Under the pieces are notes generated by a model. The model saw only the letters and a program-made list of their open reading frames with translations, was not told the origin of the DNA and searched no databases. Positions 6,741-11,299 of a stretch of 11,438 bases of DNA are shown here, one piece after another. The position numbers and the translations under genes were made by a program. The stretch lies in the NCBI GenBank assembly GCA_946408315.1, contig CAMJRV010000038.1, forward strand, positions 1 to 11,438, read 5' to 3'. The DNA is from an uncultured Bacillota bacterium (GTDB taxonomy: Bacteria; Bacillota; Clostridia; Peptostreptococcales; Anaerovoracaceae). Each line of letters begins with the position of its first letter. Position 1 is the stretch's first letter.

Positions 6741-7025
6741 ATGATGGAAGTTATCGTAAAAGGACATGGAGTGGACGACAGGGAAAAGCGGGCTTATGTA
6801 GAATATTTGGAGAGCAAATATGACAGAAAGCTTGCAAGCCTTGAAATCAATCTGGATGGGGATTATGCCGATCTGAATTATCAGTTTCAGCCGGAACCCT
6901 TTGAAAGAATCAGAAGAATTACCGGTTATCTGACCGGGAATTTAAATACCTGGAATAACGCGAAGCGCGCGGAAGAAACCGACCGGGTAAAACATGGCAT
7001 GGGTCAGGGATTTGAGATGATATAG
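6741..7025 (+). CDS. Small stand-alone protein like the C-terminal glycyl-radical tail of anaerobic ribonucleotide reductase (NrdD)
   Basis: The protein has 94 residues. Its second half (about 54-86) contains PFERIRRITGYLTG and then WNNAKRAEETDRVKHG. This strongly resembles the NrdD C-terminus, where RV(C/T)GYL carries the radical glycine and (W/F)N-x-GK-x-E-x-x-DR follows. The first half (EVIVKG..., then LEINLDGDYADLNY) is not NrdD-like. There are no cysteines, so the zinc-binding and active-site Cys of NrdD are absent, and on its own it cannot be a reductase. GGGGGAG (6733-6739) favours ATG 6741 or 6744 over ATG 6726, which has no ribosome binding site. It has its own promoter and terminator. 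Clostridial homologues are, as I recall, often labelled anaerobic ribonucleoside-triphosphate reductase. A GrcA-like repair part or a regulatory partner of NrdD are possible roles, both inferred. Confidence 0.7.
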   Translation: MMEVIVKGHGVDDREKRAYVEYLESKYDRKLASLEINLDGDYADLNYQFQPEPFERIRRITGYLTGNLNTWNNAKRAEETDRVKHGMGQGFEMI

Positions 7026-7045
7026 CCCGCCGTCGCCGAAGAATG

Positions 7046-7075
7046 AAACCCTGCAAAGCAAAATTGCAGGGTTTT
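7046..7075 (+). terminator. Rho-independent terminator after the NrdD-like gene
   Basis: AAACCCTGCAA (7046-7056) pairs perfectly with TTGCAGGGTTT (7064-7074) over a 7-base loop, and TTTTCTTGTTTTT follows. It lies 20 bases after the stop. Confidence 0.92.
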
Positions 7076-7117
7076 CTTGTTTTTGAAAGAATGTTTTGCG
7101 GCAATCTCCCGATGTGA

Positions 7118-7130
7118 ATCATATTATGAT
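7118..7130 (+). promoter_or_regulatory. Palindrome over a possible -10 box ahead of the helical-protein gene
   Basis: ATCATA-T-TATGAT is a perfect 13-base palindrome that contains TATTAT (7122-7127), a possible -10. No convincing -35 box is seen at the right distance. It may be an operator; the evidence is only position and symmetry. Confidence 0.35.
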
Positions 7131-7159
7131 CGTATCTAAATATAAAGGAGATATTGCAG

Positions 7160-7747
7160 ATGGTATCGAAGCATCAGCAACCAGAACAGGCCGTATCGTA
7201 TGGATATTTGAACCTAGTAAAAAGCATGAGAAATCTCATGGCCCAGCTCGCTTACCTTAGCAGGATGTATTTTGGAGCGGTGTTCTCGGGATTTGGAGAC
7301 CCCGAAGCCATTGCCAACAAGCTTTACAGCCTGCCCAGAAGATTTCAGGAGAAAGCTGAATTAATTTTTGGAGCTCCATTGAGCGAAGAATTTCTGAACT
7401 TATTATCTCTTCACGCCGTGTACGTCCAGGCATTGACCAATGCTTTTGCCACCGGGGATCAGGAGGCTGTAAATAACTATGCTCAGCTCTTATATCAGAA
7501 TGCCGATAACATCGCGGCTCATTATGCGACAATGAATCCGTTCTGGGACGAAATGCAGTGGCAGACATTGCTCTACAATTACATCAATTTGTTAGTTCAG
7601 GATGCGGCGGCATTGCACGCCGGTGAATTTGAAAAGGAGCTGGATCTCTTTGAAAGAATGACGATTGCGACCTTGGCCATGGGAGACTATCTGGCGCAAG
7701 GACTCTATGAATACATGACATATGGCATCGTCCGACAGGGGTCATAA
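7160..7747 (+). CDS. Uncharacterised helical protein (about 195 residues)
   Basis: This 195-residue protein has no signal peptide, and its heptad-like pattern suggests several long amphipathic helices. Visible landmarks are LMAQLAYLSRMYFGAVFSGFGD (about 28-49), a central LSLHAVYVQALTNAFATGDQEA, NADNIAAHYATMNPFWDEMQW (about 114-134) and an end MGDYLAQGLYEYMTYGIVRQ. The order resembles a Firmicutes family of four-helix proteins with LLxEHxxxAxxLVxAAKAGD and NADxIAxFLxxINPYW motifs, for which I know no proven function; some members carry an unconvincing acetylglutamate kinase label. A TTG at 7154 is in frame, but the ATG at 7160 has better spacing from AAAGGAG (7144-7150). Its stop codon overlaps the 3' end of the convergent phosphatase gene. 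Confidence 0.75.
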   Translation: MVSKHQQPEQAVSYGYLNLVKSMRNLMAQLAYLSRMYFGAVFSGFGDPEAIANKLYSLPRRFQEKAELIFGAPLSEEFLNLLSLHAVYVQALTNAFATGDQEAVNNYAQLLYQNADNIAAHYATMNPFWDEMQWQTLLYNYINLLVQDAAALHAGEFEKELDLFERMTIATLAMGDYLAQGLYEYMTYGIVRQGS

Positions 7748-8209
7748 AAGGAACGCTCCGGATTGCAGCAGCTTCAGCAAGCCGCGGCACCCCTGCTCAA
7801 CATCGCGCCAGGTCCGCTCAAAATCCCGGGTGTACCACGGATCGGCGACATCTCCCGGGTGATCGGTATAATCCATCAGAAGGGACATCTTGCCGGAAGG
7901 ATCTCCGCCGCAGATGCGATGCATGTTGCGGAAGTTGGCGCTGTCCATGCCGATCAGCAGGTCGTACTTATCGTAATCGCCTTTCTGAAGCCGTCGTGCC
8001 GTTTTTCCGGAACAGTCGATATCATGTTCTGAGAGCTTGCGCCGGACCGGGGAATATACAGGATTACCAAGCTCCTCGCTGCTGGTCGCTGCGGATGCAA
8101 TCTCGAATCGACCCGAAAGGCCGGCTTTTGCCGCCATATCCTTCATAATAAATTCCGCCATCGGACTTCTGCAAATATTGCCGTGGCAGACAAAGAGAAT
8201 CTTCATCAT
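7742..8209 (-). CDS. Low-molecular-weight protein-tyrosine phosphatase
   Basis: This 155-residue protein has the LMW-PTP signature at its very start: VCHGNICRS (7-15), where Cys8 is the nucleophile and Arg14 binds phosphate (C-x5-R), followed by SPMAEF. The general-acid loop is DPWYTRDF (123-130), close to the usual DP(Y/W)Y. Length and order are those of the cytoplasmic family (Wzb, YfkJ and YwlE types), which dephosphorylates protein tyrosine or arginine; which of the two cannot be told. GGAGG lies 6 bases upstream of the first ATG. It is the second gene of an operon, 12 bases after the Nudix gene. The last 6 bases overlap the end of the convergent helical-protein gene, and no terminator is visible between them. 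Confidence 0.95.
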   Translation of the reverse strand: MMKILFVCHGNICRSPMAEFIMKDMAAKAGLSGRFEIASAATSSEELGNPVYSPVRRKLSEHDIDCSGKTARRLQKGDYDKYDLLIGMDSANFRNMHRICGGDPSGKMSLLMDYTDHPGDVADPWYTRDFERTWRDVEQGCRGLLKLLQSGAFLL

Positions 8210-8221
8210 AAGGTTCCTCCG

Positions 8222-8668
8222 TCAAAATATTCCTAATGCGGTTCCGCTAAAATGGGTACTTTCCACTTTTTCGATTAGTTTCGGCTGAATAAGAGGGTAT
8301 GTCCACTTGAAGGGTAATTCATTTAAAATTTCCACCTTTTCAATTTCCAGAGCAGGCAACGGCCCGAACTCATATATGTCGGCATAATATAGCATTCCAT
8401 ATGTCTCGTTTTCATCATCACGTACAGAATATACGCAGATTCGCTGCAAATCAAAATGGGTGGCTCCTGTTTCTTCCCATAATTCCCTTTTTGCCGTATC
8501 ATCTATATTTTCGTTTGGTTCGCGATGGCCGCCAGGACATTCATAGGTATCGCGTTCTTTATGCTTGCAAAAAACCCATTGTCCATTATGCCTTGAAACG
8601 ATGATTGCAAATTTTAATGGGCGATCTGCAACACTATCATGAAACTCATGAAACCTAACTTCCAGCAT
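8222..8668 (-). CDS. Nudix hydrolase
   Basis: The protein has 148 residues with a complete Nudix box at 47-69: Gly47, five residues, Glu53, seven residues, then RELWEETGA (61-69), where Arg61, Glu62, Glu65 and Glu66 are the metal-binding residues. Nudix enzymes hydrolyse a nucleoside diphosphate linked to another group, such as oxidised dNTPs or nucleotide sugars. The segment before the box (WVFCKHKERDTYECPGG) and the end (LPFKWTYPLIQPKLI) resemble clostridial Nudix proteins annotated as 8-oxo-dGTP diphosphatase-like, but the substrate cannot be read. GAGGAGG lies just upstream of the ATG, and an extended -10 promoter lies about 30 bases from it. It leads a two-gene operon with the tyrosine phosphatase. 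Confidence 0.93.
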   Translation of the reverse strand: MLEVRFHEFHDSVADRPLKFAIIVSRHNGQWVFCKHKERDTYECPGGHREPNENIDDTAKRELWEETGATHFDLQRICVYSVRDDENETYGMLYYADIYEFGPLPALEIEKVEILNELPFKWTYPLIQPKLIEKVESTHFSGTALGIF

Positions 8669-8696
8669 GGTTACTCCTCCTCTGCCTTTTAGATTT

Positions 8697-8705
8697 ATTA
8701 TATCA
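8697..8705 (-). promoter_or_regulatory. Extended -10 promoter of the Nudix-phosphatase operon
   Basis: Read on the minus strand, TGA-TATAAT (8705 to 8697) is a perfect extended -10 element, 29 bases before the Nudix start codon. No clear -35 box is seen; the expected place falls in the T-run of the preceding terminator. Confidence 0.6.
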
Positions 8706-8721
8706 AAGTTTTCTACATCAA

Positions 8722-8759
8722 AAAAGACATATCTTCCCTTGGCGGAAAGTATGTCTTTT
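8722..8759 (-). terminator. Terminator upstream of the Nudix operon
   Basis: AAAAGACATA (8722-8731) pairs perfectly with TATGTCTTTT (8750-8759), and TTCC/GGAA pairs inside. On the minus strand the stem is followed by a run of T, so it stops transcripts coming from the right (the small arginine-rich ORF or the GyrI-like gene). It could also act in the other direction, or as an attenuator for the Nudix operon. Confidence 0.75.
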
Positions 8760-8821
8760 CTGCACCTGTGAGATGGTTTCTATCTGATCCTTGCAGTCAC
8801 AAAAATGTGCGCATCGATAAA

Positions 8822-8884
8822 CTATCTACATCTGCACCTGCGCCGGCGTCTCGCGCGGCGTAGGAAGCCGATCCGAAACAACAT
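8822..8884 (-). CDS. Possible 20-residue arginine/cysteine-rich peptide
   Basis: On the minus strand, AGGGAGG (rc of 8892-8898) stands 7 bases before an ATG. The ORF encodes MLFRIGFLRRARRRRRCRCR and a TAG stop; eleven of twenty residues are Arg and two are Cys. A promoter-like TTCCCA-17-TATAAA lies at 8941-8913, and a terminator is found about 60 bases downstream, so a complete small transcription unit can be drawn. It could be a microprotein, a leader peptide sensing arginyl-tRNA, or chance. The same stretch also has a 57-codon ORF on the + strand (8805-8978) without a good ribosome binding site, which I trust less. Confidence 0.35.
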   Translation of the reverse strand: MLFRIGFLRRARRRRRCRCR

Positions 8885-8912
8885 GAAAAAACCTCCCTTC
8901 AAAATCGGGAAT

Positions 8913-8941
8913 TTTATATCGTATGAGGGCAGGCATGGGAA
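8913..8941 (-). promoter_or_regulatory. Promoter-like sequence ahead of the arginine-rich small ORF
   Basis: On the minus strand TTCCCA (8941-8936), a 17-base spacer and TATAAA (8918-8913, within TATAAAAT) fit a moderate sigma-A promoter. It lies 15 bases before the strong ribosome binding site of the small ORF. Confidence 0.35.
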
Positions 8942-8980
8942 TGTGAATGTGGAGCCGCAGCTCTTAATCTATGCTTGAAT

Positions 8981-9436
8981 TCATAATATTGGTGCGCAGA
9001 TTTCGCAATAATGCTCACTGATCATCTGCGCTACATAGCGTTCAAGAATCGGCCTTCTGTCATCAAATTCATGGTTTCTTTTCGACAACTCCGAAAATAG
9101 CTTCATCCATGCTTTTTGCACCGCGTCCGCCGTATGCTTTATTTTGAATACACAATATTTTCCGCCCATCGTCCTTCCAAACTGAATATACGCATCGTCA
9201 GCCGCAAATTCCTCCGGAACGACGAAACCTGTATCATAACGACAATTTCCAGGCTCTGTGGATTGAGGGTTATCCTGGGCTATCCCTAATATAATTGAAC
9301 TTTCATTCAATAAGTTTTTCTCTCTAGCCCAACTTTTTAATTGTTCCATTACTTGCACATTCTCTGAACCGTAAGGCCCCGTTCTTCGTATATAAGCAAT
9401 TTTATATGACGCTATCATTTCAATATTAATATCCAT
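8981..9436 (-). CDS. GyrI-like small-molecule-binding domain protein (AraC effector-binding fold)
   Basis: The 151-residue protein covers one GyrI-like (SHS2-type) ligand-binding domain, as found in SbmC/GyrI and at the C-terminus of some AraC and MerR regulators. Marks are YKIAYIRRTGPYG (11-23), ILGIAQDNP (49-57), CRYDTGFVVP, a GGKYCVFKIKHT stretch (about 91-102), AW...F.EL, RRPILERY and a C-terminal HYCEICAPI. No DNA-binding domain is attached, so it is a single-domain member that may bind a cationic or hydrophobic compound, or inhibit gyrase as SbmC does; the latter is inferred only from the family. GGGGAAGG precedes the ATG. It has its own good promoter and is transcribed alone. Its stop lies about 100 bases before the arginine-rich ORF. 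Confidence 0.88.
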   Translation of the reverse strand: MDINIEMIASYKIAYIRRTGPYGSENVQVMEQLKSWAREKNLLNESSIILGIAQDNPQSTEPGNCRYDTGFVVPEEFAADDAYIQFGRTMGGKYCVFKIKHTADAVQKAWMKLFSELSKRNHEFDDRRPILERYVAQMISEHYCEICAPIL

Positions 9437-9479
9437 AACTTACCTTCCCCTTTAATAGAGTACACTGATATCGGAATTC

Positions 9480-9508
9480 ATAATATAACGCTTTAAAATG
9501 GATATCAA
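9480..9508 (-). promoter_or_regulatory. Promoter of the GyrI-like gene
   Basis: On the minus strand TTGATA (9508-9503), a 17-base spacer and TATTAT (9485-9480) form a good sigma-A-type promoter, ending 43 bases before the start codon. Confidence 0.65.
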
Positions 9509-9554
9509 CTTATTTTTTAAAATTGTCGGATCATCTTCATCAGGGTTTTACCTA

Positions 9555-9782
9555 GCACTCTCGAGATGATTCCAACATCCTCCGGCGCTCAGGCGCGCTC
9601 CACAGGGGGCAGCGCCCGGGCTTTGCCCCCTTATGGCGGCTCCTTCGGAACCTGTAACCTCCGAAACGGTTATCCGTTGCATCGCAAGTAGTAACGTTAA
9701 AAGCAATTAAACGATGCAACTCGGATGGGGAAGAATTTCTTCCCCAAGCCCTATCTCGCCGGATGTTCGAATCATCTCTACT
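9555..9782. repeat. MITE-like structured element, copy 1
   Basis: The ends carry an 18-bp inverted repeat with one mismatch: GAGATGATTCCAACATCC (9563-9580) and GGATGTTCGAATCATCTC (9761-9778). The same left end (GCACTCyCGAGATGATT) and right end (20 identical bases from ATGTTCGAATC to CTACT) recur in copy 2 at 11041-11192. The interior is noncoding and full of hairpins: AGGGGGCA/TGCCCCCT (9604-9611/9624-9631), a 13-bp stem with one bulge (9672-9684/9712-9726) and GGGGAAGAA-T-TTCTTCCCC (9727-9745). No transposase is present. It could be a miniature mobile element, or a structured RNA. No target duplication is evident. Confidence 0.6.
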
Positions 9783-9793
9783 AATAGAAATGA

Positions 9794-10141
9794 AAAACCG
9801 ATAGACATGAAGCGCTGCAAGTAGCTCATAGGGAACACGAGAGACAAAAAGATAAAGCGGGAGCGAATTATATCCTTCACCCTCTTGCGGTGGCTAGCAT
9901 GCTTGAATGCGGGATGAGGGATGAGGGTTTCGGGGATGATGTAATTCAGGCGGCAGCTGCCATTACGAAGTATGAAACCGATTATTTTGAATATCTACAT
10001 CGGGTAAAGCAGAATCCGCTGGCCAGAGCCGTCAAAATGGCTGACATGACTCATAATATGGATTTATCCAGGATGCCAACTCCCGCAGCTGGGTATTATC
10101 GAAGGATTGAAAAGTATAAGAAGAGCCTTGCTGCCTACTGA
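9794..10141 (+). pseudogene. Remnant of an HD-domain (GTP-pyrophosphokinase-like) gene
   Basis: The frame is open from 9794, after a stop, but has no ATG at the expected place. The only start codon in it is a GTG at 9890. Read from 9794, the peptide includes ALQVAHREHERQKDKAGANY, ILHPLAVASML, then GFGDDVIQAAAAITKYE, YLHRVKQNPLARAVKMADM and THNMDLSRM. This matches a family of HD phosphohydrolases with YILHPLRV, NPLARxVKLADLxxNMDL and RRxEKY. The central LLHDVVED segment that gives the HD metal site is missing: the frame jumps from GMRDE straight to GFGDD. A tandem GGGATGA (9911-9924) lies at that junction, suggesting an in-frame deletion of about 20-25 codons. The ATG at 9790 is in another frame, so the N-terminus may also be frameshifted. 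It is almost surely inactive as a hydrolase. Confidence 0.75.
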
Positions 10142-10293
10142 CTGATGAATAATTGAGGACAGGTGCTCTGGAAGATCAGGCGTTTTCTGAGTGTTATCGG
10201 CAATGTTCAATAGGGGTTTGCAGAAAATGTATTAATTCCTTGTCTGGTGAGAACATATAGTCGAATTAAAATTTATCACTGGGAGGAAAGCAG
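10142..10293. other. Intergenic stretch before the DUF2383 gene
   Basis: I see no gene here. TAAAAT at 10267-10272 is the best -10 candidate for the next gene, but the nearest TTGTCT (10240-10245) is 21 bases away, too far for a normal spacer. The promoter is therefore unassigned. Confidence 0.5.
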
Positions 10294-10728
10294 ATGAATA
10301 ATAATGAGGAAATAATGAAATCAATTAATGAGCTTTTACAAGGCGAGTACATGGCAATAGAAAGTTTTAATAATTTTATATCTAGATTAGCAGACGGAAA
10401 TGTAAAGAATACTTTTCAAAGCATTCAGAAACAACACAGAGAAAACATTGAAATAATCGCAACCTATATGCAAGACGAAGGAGGACAACCAGACGAAAAT
10501 CTTGGAATAAAAGGCATAATGGGAGATATAAAGCTTAATATGGACTTAGGAGCGCAATCAGATGCCAAGGAGGTTATAGAGAAGGCCATCGGAGGAGAGA
10601 CTCAGGGCGTAAACATGGCCGAAAAAGTATTGAGAGGCAAGTTAGATGATAAGTCAAGGGAATTGGCTGGCAACATACTACAAAATGACAGAAGATCCAT
10701 TGAAAGATTAAAGAATTTATTATCATAA
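10294..10728 (+). CDS. DUF2383 ferritin-like four-helix protein
   Basis: The protein has 144 residues and is wholly helical in pattern, cytoplasmic, with no signal. It shows the layout of DUF2383 (PF09537), a ferritin-like family common in bacteria: INELLQGEYMAIESFNNFI (about 11-29), a second helix with QKQHRENIEIIATYMQDEGGQP (about 45-66), EKAIGGETQGVNMAEKVLRG and a final helix RELAGNILQNDRRSIERLKN. In ferritin-like proteins the last helix usually carries E/D-x-x-H; here the place of the His is Ser (NDRRS), so metal binding is uncertain. GGGAGG at 10281-10286 sets the ATG. The gene is clearly AT-richer than those to its left, with A/T-ending codons, which may mean recent transfer. A hairpin terminator follows at once. 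The function of the family is not established. Confidence 0.85.
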   Translation: MNNNEEIMKSINELLQGEYMAIESFNNFISRLADGNVKNTFQSIQKQHRENIEIIATYMQDEGGQPDENLGIKGIMGDIKLNMDLGAQSDAKEVIEKAIGGETQGVNMAEKVLRGKLDDKSRELAGNILQNDRRSIERLKNLLS

Positions 10729-10886
10729 TGACAGTAGGACCATCCTCGCGGTGGTTCTTTTCTTATCCTGCTGCAAAGCAAAAAGAGTCAATTAGGGAAA
10801 TCAGTGAACTGGTAGGTCATTTATACACACGTCATAAGGAGAATCAAAAGAAACTAGATAGTATCAGGAAGACAATCGAAAAGTAA
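10728..10886 (+). pseudogene. Small ORF, possibly the decayed tail of a tyrosine recombinase
   Basis: A 52-codon frame starts with an ATG that overlaps the DUF2383 stop (TAATG at 10726-10730) and ends at TAA 10884-10886. The first part runs through the terminator hairpin and is unlikely to be real. The second part, ESIREISELVGH followed by LYTRHKENQKKLDSI, resembles the end of tyrosine recombinases, where IKTISELLGH is followed after about 10 residues by YSHLYPxK and KL; those intervening residues would be deleted here. The likeness is from memory of the family and is not strong. The alternative is a random frame. Confidence 0.3.
10736..10761 (+). terminator. Rho-independent terminator after the DUF2383 gene
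   Basis: AGGACCA (10736-10742) pairs with TGGTTCT (10752-10758), with one G-T pair, and further weak pairing inside the loop; CTTTTCTT follows. It starts 7 bases after the stop codon. Confidence 0.75.
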
Positions 10887-11003
10887 GCCTTTTGATTTGG
10901 TGTAAAACCGGGTGCAACTTTTTGTGCAATACCCCTTCTTAGGCCCGTAACGACCAAACAACGACCTCTCCCCATGTTTATTAGATTTATACGGGAAAAT
11001 CAA
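10887..11003. other. Noncoding stretch, nothing recognised
   Basis: Apart from the terminator that follows, I see no gene, repeat or promoter that I can support. The minus-strand frame through it has no ribosome binding site and no family-like motif. Confidence 0.4.
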
Positions 11004-11034
11004 AAACCCTGCAACCATTGAAATTGCAGGGTTT
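11004..11034. terminator. Hairpin terminator, probably bidirectional
   Basis: AAACCCTGCAA (11004-11014) pairs perfectly with TTGCAGGGTTT (11024-11034) over a 9-base loop; GTTTT follows on + and a T5 run on minus. The stem is identical to that of the terminator at 7046-7074, but the loop differs. No intact gene ends just before it. Confidence 0.75.
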
Positions 11035-11040
11035 GTTTTG

Positions 11041-11192
11041 GCACTCCCGAGATGATTTCGCATCTGCTCCTTTCAGTCGCATCTACCGTCCTTCGCCTGC
11101 TCTCTTCAGCATGCTCGGACCACTCGCTGCCAAACAGTTCGCCGGACTGTTTGGTGACGCTCGTGCATTTTCATGTTCGAATCATCTCTACT
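11041..11192. repeat. MITE-like structured element, copy 2
   Basis: It shares GCACTCyCGAGATGATT at the left (11041-11057) and 20 of 20 bases at the right (11173-11192) with copy 1, in the same orientation. The inverted ends are GAGATGATT (11049-11057) and AATCATCTC (11180-11188), with a decayed extension. The interior is unrelated to that of copy 1 and 76 bases shorter. It contains a 9-bp stem CCAAACAGT/ACTGTTTGG (11130-11138/11146-11154). A 96-codon + frame crosses it but has no sign of being a gene. Confidence 0.55.
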
Positions 11193-11201
11193 TGAATACA
11201 A

Positions 11202-11244
11202 AAAAAGAAAATACTCTGAGACAAGACCAGAGTATTTTCTTTTT
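11202..11244 (-). terminator. Strong bidirectional terminator
   Basis: AAAAAGAAAATACTCTG (11202-11218) pairs perfectly over 17 bp with CAGAGTATTTTCTTTTT (11228-11244), loop 9. Both strands end in T-runs. On the minus strand it lies about 56 bases after the stop of the partial gene at the right edge, which it probably serves. Confidence 0.88.
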
Positions 11245-11299
11245 GTGGACACCGTGGAAAAAAGATTTCTTATCTTTCTCCAAAGAGAGCGCCAAATTC

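Noticed and set aside
8805..8978. 57-codon + frame opposite the arginine-rich small ORF
   Set aside because: No convincing ribosome binding site for the ATG at 8805 or the internal ATG at 8883; the minus-strand small ORF has better signals. Not fully excluded.
9755..9785. A tRNA gene suggested by the T-arm-like TTCGAATC sequence
   Set aside because: No acceptor, D or anticodon arm of the right spacing can be found on either strand, so only the T-arm likeness remains.
10854..11063. 69-codon minus frame at 10.9-11.1 kb
   Set aside because: It has no ribosome binding site and passes through the terminator hairpin; no recognisable motif.
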